From: an uncultured Clostridium sp.
GTDB lineage: Bacteria > Bacillota > Clostridia > Lachnospirales > Lachnospiraceae
NCBI GenBank assembly: GCA_946553025.1
Contig: CAMNRM010000042.1
Coordinates: 1 to 44,045 of the forward strand
Direction of reading: 5' to 3'
DNA length: 44,045 nt
Below the pieces are notes generated by a model. The model made no database searches and was not told where the DNA came from. It saw nothing but the letters and a program-made list of their open reading frames with translations. The translations under genes and the position numbers were made by a program. Shown here piece after piece: positions 15,316 through 24,354 of the stretch (position 1 is its first letter; each line of letters opens with the position of its first letter).

Positions 15316-16320
15316 ATGGAATTATTTGACAAATGGTACAACTGCTACTACCAGGTCGTCCGCCAGATCCTTGCCGAAGCCTCGGATACTCCTGTAACCC
15401 GTGGCCGGATGAATGAACTTTCCATGAAATATGGTTTTTCAGAAAGCGGGCTTTCCATCATCCCCAGGCTGCTGGACGGACAGTGGCCTCTGCTCTGGAA
15501 AGAAGGAAACAGCTTTACCTCTGCACTGCACCAAAAAGAACCTCTTCTGCCCGGTGCCCTGCCTTTAACTTCCCTGCAGAAATCCTGGCTGAAGGCCCTG
15601 TTAGCCGACCCGAGAATTCGCCTGTTTTTATCGGAGGACGCCTTTTCTGCCATCGAAGAATGGCTGCGCGATACGAAGCCGCTGTTCTATCAGGAAGATT
15701 TTTACTATTTTGACCGCTACAAAGACGGCGACGATTACCTTTCCCCTTCTTACCGGGAATATTTTCAGACCGTCCTCACCGCCCTCAAACAGCAGAGAGC
15801 CTTAAAAGTCGGCTACGAAACCCGACACAATCACCGAATTACCTTTATCGTCCTTCCCTGTCAGCTTCAATACTCCTCCAAGGATGACAAGTTCCGCCTC
15901 TGCGGTTTCCAGAAAGCAGGAAAAGGACAGGAATGGGGGCGAAAGATTATTTTAAACCTGGGGCGTTTTCAAAGCTGCAGCCTTCTCTTTCCCGCAAAAA
16001 TCAATCCCGCCCACCGCTTTCATCTGAACCACCCGGCAAAAGAACCCGTGGTTATTCAAATCAGCGGCGAGCGGAATTCCTTAGAGCGCTGTATGCTCCA
16101 CTTTGCAAACTATGAAAAACACACCTGCTACGACGAAGAGAAAAAAGCCTGGATTTCCTCCATCTACTACGATCTTGCCGATGAAACCGGACTTCTGGTG
16201 GAAATCCTCTCCTTCGGCCCGGTGATCCGCGTCCTTGGCCCCGAAAGCTTTCTTGCCCAGGTTCGTGAACGTGTACAGAAACAGCATGATTTATTTACGG
16301 CACAGATCCCTTCGCGGTAA
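15316..16320 (+). CDS. WYL-domain protein (second of pair)
   Basis: This 334-residue protein has an alpha-helical N-terminal part and a C-terminal WYL-like domain (about residues 150-320). The domain includes REYFQTVLTALKQQRALKVGYETRHNHRITFIVLPCQLQYSSKDDKFRLCGF and the closing EILSFGPVIRVLGPESFLAQV, the usual end of WYL proteins. No clear helix-turn-helix is seen, so it may work with the upstream WYL regulator as a heteromeric partner or ligand sensor. The start is supported by GAAAGGAAAA. It lies 32 bases after the first gene in the same orientation and converges on the PHP gene without a recognisable terminator in the 66-base gap. The target is unknown. Confidence 0.75.
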   Translation: MELFDKWYNCYYQVVRQILAEASDTPVTRGRMNELSMKYGFSESGLSIIPRLLDGQWPLLWKEGNSFTSALHQKEPLLPGALPLTSLQKSWLKALLADPRIRLFLSEDAFSAIEEWLRDTKPLFYQEDFYYFDRYKDGDDYLSPSYREYFQTVLTALKQQRALKVGYETRHNHRITFIVLPCQLQYSSKDDKFRLCGFQKAGKGQEWGRKIILNLGRFQSCSLLFPAKINPAHRFHLNHPAKEPVVIQISGERNSLERCMLHFANYEKHTCYDEEKKAWISSIYYDLADETGLLVEILSFGPVIRVLGPESFLAQVRERVQKQHDLFTAQIPSR

Positions 16321-16386
16321 ATGAGCCTAAACCCCGGAAGGAACCCATCCCCCTGTGTCACTTCTCATTACATTCACTGTACTCAC

Positions 16387-17205
16387 CTACAGATCCACCT
16401 CCCGGAATCCGCCCCCGGGCTTTAATATGCTGACCTTGCGAAAACCGCAGTCCCACGCTGTTTTTTGTGCCTGTTCAAAGGCAAAGCCAATGGAGTCTGT
16501 ATTATGGCTGTCCGAGTTAATCATAATCTTCCCGCCCATAAGGTAAAGTTCCCGCAAAAGTGTTCTGGAAGGATAGGGCGTACTCCGATAGCCCCGGGAC
16601 ATTGCCCCTGTATTGATCTCAAACGGCAGGCCGGCGGCATTTAAGCGTTTCATCGCAGCCAGGGCCGGTTCCAAGTAATCGTCCCTGGTTTCATCAAAAT
16701 GCTTATAACCCTCATTAAATTTCGTCAGCAGGTCAAAATGCCCCACCCAGTCGCAGCCGGTTCTGTCATAAACCGCAGCTTCCAGTTCAAAATAATCTCT
16801 TGCAAAAGCGTACCAGTCCCCTTTCCAGAGCCGTTCAACCCAATCGACAAGCTTTTCCTCCGTATCGTCCACAACAACCCACTCATCCTGCTTTTTCACG
16901 CAATGCGTTGAACCTATGGCATAATCCGCCTTCTGCACCGGCCCCAGGCCGTCCAGTTCTATGCCGATATAGACATTCATTCTTCCCGCAAACTCTTCTT
17001 TTAAGGCGGATAATTCCTGTTTATACACGTTCAGGATTTCATCCGACATCCCAAATCCCGGCTCAACCACCGAAAAATCCGCATGACCAGAAATGCCGAA
17101 ATCGGTAAATCCCTTACGGTAAGCAGCCTCAACCATCTGCCTTGGCGTATTTGCCCCGTCACAATAGGTTGTATGGTTGTGAAAATCTGCCCTCCACGGT
17201 TCCAT
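16387..17205 (-). CDS. PHP-domain phosphoesterase, histidinol-phosphatase (HisK)-like
   Basis: The 272-residue protein belongs to the PHP superfamily. It begins WRADFHNHTTYCDGANTP, the first metal-binding HxH motif. It continues with the expected FGISGHADF, YIGIELDGLG (Glu), IGSTHC, WVGHFDLL and INSDSHNTDSIG, which complete the trinuclear metal site. The family includes histidinol-phosphate phosphatase HisK, the last phosphatase of histidine synthesis, but no other his gene is near. I therefore keep the call at HisK-like. The frame is open upstream, but the ATG at 17205 has AAAGGAGG at good spacing. It lies downstream of tRNA-Tyr and its terminator and would need its own promoter; an AT-rich TATTATAT stretch near 17235 could be the -10. 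Confidence 0.85.
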   Translation of the reverse strand: MEPWRADFHNHTTYCDGANTPRQMVEAAYRKGFTDFGISGHADFSVVEPGFGMSDEILNVYKQELSALKEEFAGRMNVYIGIELDGLGPVQKADYAIGSTHCVKKQDEWVVVDDTEEKLVDWVERLWKGDWYAFARDYFELEAAVYDRTGCDWVGHFDLLTKFNEGYKHFDETRDDYLEPALAAMKRLNAAGLPFEINTGAMSRGYRSTPYPSRTLLRELYLMGGKIMINSDSHNTDSIGFAFEQAQKTAWDCGFRKVSILKPGGGFREVDL

Positions 17206-17280
17206 CCTCTTTTCCTCCTTTTTACAGCACATAATATAATACAGATTGCTCCGACCTTTTAACCCTGGCATCATAAAATA

Positions 17281-17304
17281 AAAGCCCGGCACATGCCAGG
17301 CTTT
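17281..17304 (-). terminator. intrinsic terminator after tRNA-Tyr
   Basis: On the minus strand AAAGCCTGGC and GCCGGGCTTT form an 8-9 bp stem with one mismatch around a 4-base loop, followed by a U-rich run (UUUUAUUUU). It starts five bases after the tRNA 3' end. Confidence 0.85.
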
Positions 17305-17308
17305 CTCA

Positions 17309-17390
17309 TGGGCGGAGGTGGATTCGAACCACCGAAGCGAATCGCAGCAGATTTACAGTCTGTCCCCTTTGGCCACTCGGGAATCCACCC
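17309..17390 (-). tRNA. tRNA-Tyr (anticodon GTA)
   Basis: This is an 82-base class II tRNA. The acceptor stem is GGGTGGA with TCCGCCC (one G-U pair) and the discriminator is A. The D-arm has GAGTGG. The anticodon arm is CAGACTGTAAATCTG with anticodon GTA. There is a long variable arm as expected for bacterial tRNA-Tyr, and a T-arm GGTGG-TTCGAAT-CCACC. The 3' CCA is not encoded (the next bases are TG) and must be added by Cca. It is a single tRNA with its own promoter and terminator. Confidence 0.97.
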
Positions 17391-17422
17391 ATCTGAACTT
17401 GTATGCTTTAACAAGCAAAACT

Positions 17423-17451
17423 ATCATAGCACAAGAGTGCGCAAAAAGCAA
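17423..17451 (-). promoter_or_regulatory. sigma-A promoter of tRNA-Tyr
   Basis: On the minus strand TTGCTT (17451-17446) and TATGAT (17428-17423) are exactly 17 bases apart. The -10 ends 32 bases before the mature tRNA 5' end, leaving a leader for RNase P to remove. Confidence 0.65.
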
Positions 17452-17481
17452 GATAATTTATGAAAAAAACTTATCAAAAAA

Positions 17482-17518
17482 TGGCGAAAAACCCGGCAAA
17501 ACTTTGGGTTGTTTTTCC
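17482..17518 (-). terminator. weak terminator after the neopullulanase-type gene
   Basis: On the minus strand an AAAAACAACCC arm and a CGGGTTTTT arm can pair with a bulge, with the U-run forming part of the 3' arm. It lies seven bases past the stop codon. Confidence 0.5.
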
Positions 17519-17524
17519 CTTTGC

Positions 17525-19771
17525 TCAGTTATCGCTGTGAAGCCGGCGCATAGCCCGCTCGCGAAGAGGTGCCGAAGTAAAAAATTCATCGACATGGGTG
17601 ATCACCAGCATACTGCTCACCGCAGGCATCGTCAGCGATAAAATTCCCTTCTCTGCCTCCACACACGCAGCGCCCACGTTATAGCCGTCTTCGGTCGTCA
17701 GCATAATCCTGGTCAGCACCTCATCGTCATCAAGCCCCAAAAGCCACACCGGAACCGAAACCTCCCGCTCCTGTTCAAGCATGTTCACGATAACGGCGGC
17801 CTTATATTTCCCGTGCATCCGGCCATAGGCGATAAGATGATTCCCTGCCAGAAGTTTTTTTACCGAACCTCTCTTTAGTGCCGGAATCCGGTTGTGGATT
17901 CCCCCCATATAACGGTGGAATTCAATCATCTCCAGGTTTTCTTTTCCCCAGGGATAAGGTCTTCGGTTATCCGGATCGGTCCAGCCGCACATCCCCGCCT
18001 CGTCGCCGTAATAAATCGTGGGGGCACCCGGCCAGGTCATCTGAATCATCACGGCTGCGCGGAAAACCCCGTAGCGGATACCTTCCGAAGCCGCCGCCCT
18101 TCCCAAAGAAGCCAGCCTTCCCACGGTCTGGTTTGTCCGGGTTAAAAAGCGGGAATGGTCATGGTTGGACAATTCATTCATCGCGGTCATTAACGACGGG
18201 GTCTGCATCTGGCTCATATGATAGGCCATGCTTGTAAAAAAAGCTTCCCCGTCACCGTAACGATTGCCGTCATATTCGTCGCTGTGCTTTTCCATGCCGG
18301 TTAAAAACCAGGAAAGCGGTTCCATAAATGCATCATAATTCATTACGGAATCCCATTCATTGCCCAGAAGCCAGCTGCTGGGATCGCCGTAGTGTTCGGC
18401 CAGAATCAGCGCATCGGGATTAACCTCTTTTACCGTTTTGCGGAACTGCTGCCAGAAATAATGGTTAAATTCCCCCGTTTGTCCCAGATCCGCCGCCACA
18501 TCCAGCCGCCAGCCGTCAATATTATACGGCGGTGAAAGCCATCTTCTGGCAATCCCCAGAATGTATTCCTGAAGCTTTTCCGATTTTTCATAGTTTAACT
18601 TGGGCAGGGTATCATGGCCCCACCAGCCGTCATAGCTTGCATTATAGGGCCAGTTTTCCTTATCTTCCTTATAAAACTTAAAGAAGGAATAATAAGGGCT
18701 GTCCGCCGATACATAAGCCCCCGGTTCATAGCCTTCGGCATGTTCGTAAATTCCCTCGCGATCCAGCCACTTGTTAAAGGAACCGCAGTGGTTAAATACG
18801 CCGTCCAGGATAATTTTCATCCCGCGGCGGTGAATCTCCTCCACCAGCCGGGCAAAAAAGGCGTCCGAAGCCTCCAGGTTTTCCTTATTCGTTACCCGGG
18901 CAATGTACTTGGTCGCATGTTTATTTTCCTCCCGAAGCGCCGCCTCATCCTCCAGGGACAAATCTTTTTCCGCAAGCACCTCTCCTCCGTCATGGAGGAT
19001 CACGCCGTAATGCGGGTCAATATGCTCGTAGTCCTGGCAGTCATACTTATGGTTGGAGGGCGATACAAACACAGGGTTTAAATAAATCACTTCCACCCCA
19101 AGGCTCTGAATATAGTTTAGCTTATCCCAGACGCCCTGAAGATCCCCGCCGTAAAAATAGCCCACATCCATCGTTTCCAGAGGCTTTTCCCAGTCCTTCA
19201 CCCCTTTAACGGGCACTCCGATATAAATATATTCTCCGGTTTCCACGTCATTGGTCGGATCGCCGTTGCAGAAGCGATCCACGTAAATCTGATACATAAG
19301 CGCACCCTTTGCCCAGTCCGGCGTGTGGAATCCCGGCGTAATACGGAAGGCAAAGCGGGGAATCGTTTCTTTAGAAACGCCAAGACGGTTATAGGTCCAG
19401 GACTTCTTCCCCTTTTTTATTTCAAAATAATAAAATACAGGTTCTTCCTTTGTCGTTATCTTATATTCATAATAGTCAAACCATGTATCCTGGCTTGATT
19501 TTTTCATTATCCCTTCAGATTCACTGCCACATTCCCGATAAATCACCTGATCCGCATCATCCCGGGCCGTGCGGAAGTAAAGAAGAACGTCTTGATTTGC
19601 TTCCGGTTCTTCCGGAATCCGGTAATCTTCCGTTTCGGAACAAAACAGCGCATCCTGATTCAGTTCTTCCTGCTTTGACTCTTCCTGATTCAACTCTCCC
19701 GGCTTTAACTCCTCACGCTTGAAACAGCCGTCGATATTTTCATTCATCCGGTTGCCGCCTTTCCTTATCAT
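17525..19771 (-). CDS. GH13 neopullulanase / cyclomaltodextrinase-type glycosidase
   Basis: This cytoplasmic alpha-glucan hydrolase has about 748 residues. Residues 60-150 form a beta-rich N-terminal domain like CBM34 (DVLLYFRTARDDADQ, YYEYKITTKEEPVFYYFEI). The GH13 barrel begins PDWAKGALMYQIYVDRFCNGD. It has region I DGVFNH (323-328), nucleophile in GWRLDVAADL (D424), acid/base in ILAEHYGD (E459) and the third Asp in NELSNHDHSR (D538). Domain B carries a longer charged insertion than usual (about 262-300). Residues 20-50 are Glu/Gln-rich with repeated 'EELNQ'. The frame is open for another 110 codons upstream through repeat DNA, which I exclude. The ATG at 19771 follows GGGGAGAGG, and 19747 is an alternative start. 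It is a single-gene unit, likely degrading maltodextrins or pullulan fragments. Confidence 0.88.
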   Translation of the reverse strand: MIRKGGNRMNENIDGCFKREELKPGELNQEESKQEELNQDALFCSETEDYRIPEEPEANQDVLLYFRTARDDADQVIYRECGSESEGIMKKSSQDTWFDYYEYKITTKEEPVFYYFEIKKGKKSWTYNRLGVSKETIPRFAFRITPGFHTPDWAKGALMYQIYVDRFCNGDPTNDVETGEYIYIGVPVKGVKDWEKPLETMDVGYFYGGDLQGVWDKLNYIQSLGVEVIYLNPVFVSPSNHKYDCQDYEHIDPHYGVILHDGGEVLAEKDLSLEDEAALREENKHATKYIARVTNKENLEASDAFFARLVEEIHRRGMKIILDGVFNHCGSFNKWLDREGIYEHAEGYEPGAYVSADSPYYSFFKFYKEDKENWPYNASYDGWWGHDTLPKLNYEKSEKLQEYILGIARRWLSPPYNIDGWRLDVAADLGQTGEFNHYFWQQFRKTVKEVNPDALILAEHYGDPSSWLLGNEWDSVMNYDAFMEPLSWFLTGMEKHSDEYDGNRYGDGEAFFTSMAYHMSQMQTPSLMTAMNELSNHDHSRFLTRTNQTVGRLASLGRAAASEGIRYGVFRAAVMIQMTWPGAPTIYYGDEAGMCGWTDPDNRRPYPWGKENLEMIEFHRYMGGIHNRIPALKRGSVKKLLAGNHLIAYGRMHGKYKAAVIVNMLEQEREVSVPVWLLGLDDDEVLTRIMLTTEDGYNVGAACVEAEKGILSLTMPAVSSMLVITHVDEFFTSAPLRERAMRRLHSDN

Positions 19772-19852
19772 TTCCTCTCCCCTGTATTGTAAACGAAAAC
19801 GGACAATAACACAATGGCGAAATAGCACGAAAACCTTTTTGTATTTTATCAC

Positions 19853-19984
19853 GTTACTGTTCACACGTTCACAGCAACGGGCAAAAATCCATGAAAATCG
19901 CCTTCGTCGATGGGATTTTTGCTCACTAGCCCAGTTTAACATACGGTCAGCGCAGCAAGTGCGCAGACCTACGTGAACAGTAAC
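19853..19984. mobile_element. MITE-like 132-bp element with terminal inverted repeats
   Basis: The element begins with a full palindromic repeat (arms GTTACTGTTCAC and GTTCACAGCAAC, 19853-19878) and ends with GTGAACAGTAAC (19973-19984). That is the perfect inverted complement of its first 12 bases. Inside is a strong hairpin whose 10-bp arms are GCAAAAATCC and GGATTTTTGC (about 19881-19922). No coding frame is plausible. The DNA just after repeat copy 5 near 36300 resembles the start of this internal hairpin, which suggests a mobile family with partial copies. No target-site duplication could be defined with certainty. Confidence 0.5.
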
Positions 19985-20035
19985 TTTATCATTTTCTTTG
20001 ATTTCTTTTTTCCGCCTTTCGTTTTTTTTGCATGT

Positions 20036-20065
20036 AAAAAGGCCAGCGGGGTAGCTGGCCTTTTT
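20036..20065. terminator. bidirectional intrinsic terminator
   Basis: AAAAAGGCCAGC and GCTGGCCTTTTT form a perfect 12-bp stem around GGGGTA. U-runs are present in both directions. It would end transcription from ftsH on the minus strand, about 325 bases past its stop codon. Between them lie an AT-rich block and, at 20340-20368, an 8-bp hairpin (GTCTGTGT/ACACAGAC) without a U-run. Confidence 0.85.
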
Positions 20066-20388
20066 AGGAGAAGGTATTTCGTTTCTTATGGGGTGTAGCA
20101 AAAACTATATAATGTATTGGGGGGGTTACGTCTATTATAATAGCATAAGTTGCAAAATAAGTGTGCACAAACTTTAATTTTTTCTCGATTATTTTTTGTG
20201 CAATCTATCTAAATCGTCACTCTATTCTGCCAACTTCTCCCTTTTCTCTTCCATAAACTGCCAGTGCCCTGTAAAAACACGGGTTTAGACACATTTAGAT
20301 TATGGCCCGCTTACACCATTCGTATTTATGGACTGTGTCGTCTGTGTTGCCGTTCACAGTACACAGACCTGTATAAACAACAGCCCGT

Positions 20389-22197
20389 CTACACCGCAAA
20401 AAGACCCTCAAATTCCTCCTGACCGATTTTCTCTTTCATCAGAAGAAGCTGGCTGCACTTGTGGAGCACCTTTTCGTTTTCGACAATAATCTTTCTGGCC
20501 TTCTGGTAGCATTCGTCGATAATGCGCTTTACTTCACTGTCAATTACCGCTGCCACCGTTTCACCGTAAGACTTCGTGTGCGCCAGATCCCGGCCGATAA
20601 ACACCTCATCCTCATCGCTTCCGTAATTAATCATGCCCACCTTTTCCGACATGCCGTATTTCGTAACCATCGCCCGGGCAATGTTCGTGGCCTGCTTAAT
20701 ATCCTGCGAAGCACCAGTGGTAATATCGTCAAAAATTAATTCCTCGGCAATCCTTCCGCCCAGGGAAACCATAATATTCTGAAGCATACGCCCCTTGGTC
20801 ATATACTGTTCATCCTTTTCCGGAAGCGGCATCGTATAGCCGCCGGCCCCCATACCGGTAGGGATGATGGAAACCGTGTGCACCGGCCCCACATCCGGAA
20901 GCACATGGAAAAGGATCGCGTGACCGGCTTCATGGTAGGCGGTAATCTTTTTATCCTTCTCGGAAATTACCTTGCTCTTCTTTTCCGCACCGATGCCTAC
21001 CTTGATAAATGCCTTATCGATATCTTCCTGGCGCACATATTTGCGCCCGCCCTTTGCCGTAAGAATCGCCGCTTCGTTCATCAGATTTTCCAGGTCTGCC
21101 CCGGTAAAGCCGGAAGTGGTCTGGGCAACCCGGTGAAGATCCACATCGTCGCCCAATGGCTTTTCTTTGCAGTGCACCCTTAAAATCTCTTCCCTGCCCT
21201 TGACGTCCGGCCGCCCCACGGCAACCTTGCGGTCAAAACGCCCCGGACGAAGAATCGCAGGGTCTAAGATATCCACACGGTTCGTCGCGGCCATCACAAT
21301 AATGCCTTCATTCACCCCAAAACCGTCCATCTCAACCAGAAGCTGGTTTAAGGTCTGCTCCCTCTCGTCGTGACCGCCGCCCATGCCTGTTCCTCTGCGC
21401 CGGGCCACGGCATCAATTTCATCGATAAATACGATACAAGGAGAATTCTTCTTTGCATCCTCAAACAAATCCCGTACACGGGAAGCGCCGACGCCGACAA
21501 ACATCTCCACAAAGTCCGAACCGGAAATCGAAAAGAAGGGAACTCCGGCCTCCCCGGCTACCGCCTTGGCCAGAAGGGTTTTTCCTATTCCCGGAGGGCC
21601 GACCAGCAAAAGCCCCTTGGGAATCCTGGCACCGACACTGGTATATTTCTGCGGGTCACGCAGAAAATCCACAACCTCTTCAAGTTCTTCCTTTTCTTCC
21701 TCCAGCCCGGCAACATTCGTAAAATTCACCTTGCTGTCCCGGCTGAGCCTTGCCCGGCTTCTGCCGAAATTCATCATCTTGGCATTCGCCCCGCCGCCGG
21801 AAGACCTGGCATTCATCACCGAAATTAAAATCACCACGGCAATCGTGGATATCACGATGGGAAGAAGGATGGTTAAAACCATGTTCTCCCGCGGAACATC
21901 CGTCGTCGTATAGTCAATGCCCAGTTCCTGCAAACGGTGCTGCTCTTCAATAACATCCGATGTATAGTACTGCTTTGCACTTCCATCCTTTAAAAACAAA
22001 TTGACTTCCCCTGTAGGCGTCTGCTGATTCTGGTTAATAATCACCTGTTCTACGCTGCCGTCTGCAAGAGCGGTCAGATACTCCTGATAACTGATATCAT
22101 CATTGGTAAAAATCTGTCCGGAAAATGTTGTTATCATCAATAGCATCATCATAATAACAAGAATAAATCCCAGACCCCTGAATTGCTGCTGTTTCAA
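20389..22197 (-). CDS. ftsH: ATP-dependent zinc metalloprotease FtsH
   Basis: FtsH is a membrane-anchored hexameric AAA+ protease that removes misfolded membrane proteins and regulators. The 602-residue protein has two N-terminal transmembrane segments (about 9-26 and 107-128) flanking a short external domain. The AAA module follows with Walker A GPPGIGKT (200-207), Walker B IVFIDEID (255-262) and [23 protein letters not shown]. The zinc protease domain carries HEAGH (422-426). The Walker A Ile replaces the usual Thr (GPPGTGKT), which is mild. The start codon is TTG, supported by AAGGAGG eight bases upstream. It is the last gene of the tilS-hpt-ftsH run, the same order as in Bacillus, with a 65-base gap after hpt. 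Confidence 0.97.
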   Translation of the reverse strand: MKQQQFRGLGFILVIMMMLLMITTFSGQIFTNDDISYQEYLTALADGSVEQVIINQNQQTPTGEVNLFLKDGSAKQYYTSDVIEEQHRLQELGIDYTTTDVPRENMVLTILLPIVISTIAVVILISVMNARSSGGGANAKMMNFGRSRARLSRDSKVNFTNVAGLEEEKEELEEVVDFLRDPQKYTSVGARIPKGLLLVGPPGIGKTLLAKAVAGEAGVPFFSISGSDFVEMFVGVGASRVRDLFEDAKKNSPCIVFIDEIDAVARRRGTGMGGGHDEREQTLNQLLVEMDGFGVNEGIIVMAATNRVDILDPAILRPGRFDRKVAVGRPDVKGREEILRVHCKEKPLGDDVDLHRVAQTTSGFTGADLENLMNEAAILTAKGGRKYVRQEDIDKAFIKVGIGAEKKSKVISEKDKKITAYHEAGHAILFHVLPDVGPVHTVSIIPTGMGAGGYTMPLPEKDEQYMTKGRMLQNIMVSLGGRIAEELIFDDITTGASQDIKQATNIARAMVTKYGMSEKVGMINYGSDEDEVFIGRDLAHTKSYGETVAAVIDSEVKRIIDECYQKARKIIVENEKVLHKCSQLLLMKEKIGQEEFEGLFAV

Positions 22198-22262
22198 CGA
22201 GTTGCCTCCTTACTTTCACCTTTCAGCCGCTGCCGTGCAAAAACGCAGCGTTCATCCTTCTA

Positions 22263-22784
22263 TTATTCTATAACGCCGATATACGGCAGGTTCCTGTACT
22301 TCTGGTCATAATCCAGACCATAACCCACCACAAATTCATCCGGGATGGTAAAACAACTGTATTTTACTTTCACCTGCTTCTTCACCCGGCGTTCCGGCTT
22401 ATCCAAAAGCGTGCACAGTTCAATGCTTTTGGGATTCCTCTGCTTTAAAATTTCCACCAGATAGGCAAGCGTCCTTCCGGAATCGATAATATCCTCCACG
22501 ATCACCACTTCCTTGCCCTCTAACGGCTCATCCAAATCCTTAATAATCTTCACCACGCCGCTGGACTGCGTGCCGCTCCCGTAGCTCGACACGGACATAA
22601 AGTCTAAGGATACCGGCACGGTCAGCCGTTTTGCCAGTTCACAGGTAAAAAATACGCCGCCCTTTAAAATACAAATCAAATGCACATGACGGCCCTCATA
22701 ATCTCTGCTGATCTGCTCTGCAACCTCACTGATTTTTGCATTAACCTCTTCCTCTGTCAGCAGCACCCGAATTTTATCAGCCAT
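22263..22784 (-). CDS. hpt: hypoxanthine phosphoribosyltransferase
   Basis: The enzyme salvages hypoxanthine (and often guanine) by transfer to PRPP, giving IMP or GMP. The 173-residue length is typical. The PRPP-binding loop is VVIVEDIIDSGRTL (about 93-106). Also present are ICILKGGVFF (PPi loop region), the flexible-loop SSYGSGTQSSG, and the C-terminal purine-binding DEFVVGYGLDYDQKYRNLPYIG. It begins 15 bases after the tilS stop codon and precedes ftsH. The tilS-hpt-ftsH arrangement is widely conserved in Firmicutes, and in Bacillus Hpt and TilS act together in regulating ftsH. Confidence 0.96.
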   Translation of the reverse strand: MADKIRVLLTEEEVNAKISEVAEQISRDYEGRHVHLICILKGGVFFTCELAKRLTVPVSLDFMSVSSYGSGTQSSGVVKIIKDLDEPLEGKEVVIVEDIIDSGRTLAYLVEILKQRNPKSIELCTLLDKPERRVKKQVKVKYSCFTIPDEFVVGYGLDYDQKYRNLPYIGVIE

Positions 22785-22799
22785 TTTCTTCTCCTTTGC

Positions 22800-24242
22800 T
22801 CATCCTGCGGTTATTTCATCCGCCATTCTTACGTGTACCTGCAATATTGTTTTTGTCTTATCCGTAACCTTGCAGCCCTCGCTGATACGTTTCCCGATAA
22901 TCCATAAAATATGACTTCCGTCGGCCAAAAGGGGAATCCTTCCCCGAAGCCCGGCCGGAATCTTTTCATCCACCATATAGGACTTAACCGTCTTTTTCCC
23001 GCCGCCGGGTAAAAAGAAATAATCCCCGGTCTGCCTGGTCCGTACAGACAACGTACCTTTTATTCTATCACAATCAAACCATTTCGTATACTGGTTTTGC
23101 GGAATTTCCATAGCTTTTTCGTAAGAAAATACCTTGATTTCCAGTTTTGGAAGGAAAATCTCCTCCTCCTGCACATTCTTTTCCCGTGCTTTCCCCCCCT
23201 TTTCCACCCAAAGCATCGTATAACCGCGCCGGGCCGTCAGCCCATAAGGCAGATCAATCTGCTTCCCGACCTGTCCGTGCAAAAGCCGCCTTGCCGCTTC
23301 CACATGAACCTCCCCCAGATCCTTTGTCCTTCCCGCTGCCCTGCCCATCATCTGTTTAATCACATAGGTCTGTAAAATCTCCGGCTCGTTTTTCAGCTTT
23401 TCTGCATCTGCGCCAAAGCTTAACAGCCGTTTTACTTCACCTGCGCCAACACCCGACACTGTTTTTTCTTCATTTGTTCCAAATTTTTCCATCCATTTCC
23501 CCGCCTCTTCCTCCAGATAAGCATCCGCCTGCCGTGCCCGCCTTGCCGTCTGTAAGACATGCTCTCCTGCCCGCAGGTTCACTAAGGCTTCAATCTGCGG
23601 GATAATCTCGTGGCGCAGCCGGTTTCGGGTGTAATCCCCGGAATCATTCGTCGAATCCACACAAAAATCCAGCCCCTCTGCCGAAAGAAAGTCCAAAATC
23701 TCCTCCCTGCTCACTGCCAGCAGCGGCCGGATAATCCTCCCCCTTGCCGCAGGGATTCCCCCCAGACCTTTCAGCCCGCTGCCGCGGAATAAATGAAACA
23801 GCACCGTTTCCACATCGTCATCCTTATGATGTGCCACGGCTATGCGGACAGAAGGGAAATCTTCATTTTTCTTTTTTGCTTCATCTTCCCACCGCAGGGC
23901 TTCTTTCTCGAATACCCGATACCTTAAGATTCTTCCCGCCTCTTCCTCAGAAAGCCCTTCCTTCCTGGCCAATGCCTTAACTTCCACCCTTTTGCAGGTA
24001 AACTCCACCGAAAGCCGTTTACACAGCCCGCGGACAAAATCTTCATCCCGATCGGCTTCCCTGCCCCGAAGCTGATGGTTGACATGAATCACTCGAAGCT
24101 TAAAACTCCACGATTTCTGCAGCTTTACCAGCACATGCAAAAGGCAGACGGAATCCGCCCCTCCCGACACAGCCGCCAGAATCCTGTCCCCCGGGCAGCA
24201 AAGTTTATTTTCCCGGATAAATTCCTCCACCCGCCTCTTCAT
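22800..24242 (-). CDS. tilS: tRNA(Ile)-lysidine synthase
   Basis: TilS attaches lysine to C34 of the CAU-anticodon tRNA-Ile2, which switches its decoding from AUG to AUA. The N-terminal PP-loop ATPase motif is AAVSGGADSVCLLHVL (about residues 23-38), followed by RVIHVNHQLRGREADRDEDFV and VAHHKDDDVETVLFHLFRGSGLKGLGGI. The C-terminal TilS substrate-binding domain appears as LSVRTRQTGDYFFLPGGGKKTVKSYMVDEKIPAGLRGRIPLLADGSHILWIIGKRISE. The 480-residue length is normal. The ATG has GGAGG upstream. It follows spoIIE after a 112-base AT-rich gap that contains only a tiny MIKAYRGKEE frame of no clear value, and precedes hpt. Confidence 0.95.
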   Translation of the reverse strand: MKRRVEEFIRENKLCCPGDRILAAVSGGADSVCLLHVLVKLQKSWSFKLRVIHVNHQLRGREADRDEDFVRGLCKRLSVEFTCKRVEVKALARKEGLSEEEAGRILRYRVFEKEALRWEDEAKKKNEDFPSVRIAVAHHKDDDVETVLFHLFRGSGLKGLGGIPAARGRIIRPLLAVSREEILDFLSAEGLDFCVDSTNDSGDYTRNRLRHEIIPQIEALVNLRAGEHVLQTARRARQADAYLEEEAGKWMEKFGTNEEKTVSGVGAGEVKRLLSFGADAEKLKNEPEILQTYVIKQMMGRAAGRTKDLGEVHVEAARRLLHGQVGKQIDLPYGLTARRGYTMLWVEKGGKAREKNVQEEEIFLPKLEIKVFSYEKAMEIPQNQYTKWFDCDRIKGTLSVRTRQTGDYFFLPGGGKKTVKSYMVDEKIPAGLRGRIPLLADGSHILWIIGKRISEGCKVTDKTKTILQVHVRMADEITAG

Positions 24243-24354
24243 CTGTGCCTCCGTCCTTTCCTCAATCCATACTTTTTCTGTATATTTCTTTTCTCTTTAT
24301 TCTTCTTTTTATTCTTCTTTTCCCCGATATGCCTTAATCATCGCAATCTTTTCC

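Noticed and set aside
17318-17641. Plus-strand frame starting MDSNHRSESQQIYSL
   Set aside because: Antisense translation of tRNA-Tyr and of the end of the GH13 gene; no start signal.
20119-20145. TATAAT inside CTATTATAATAG as a promoter for a small RNA ending at the 20036-20065 terminator
   Set aside because: No acceptable -35 at 16-18 bases on either strand. The sequence is self-complementary, so the match may be chance.
24243-24354. Ten-codon frame (MIKAYRGKEE) between spoIIE and tilS
   Set aside because: Too short and without a good ribosome binding site; probably chance in AT-rich DNA.
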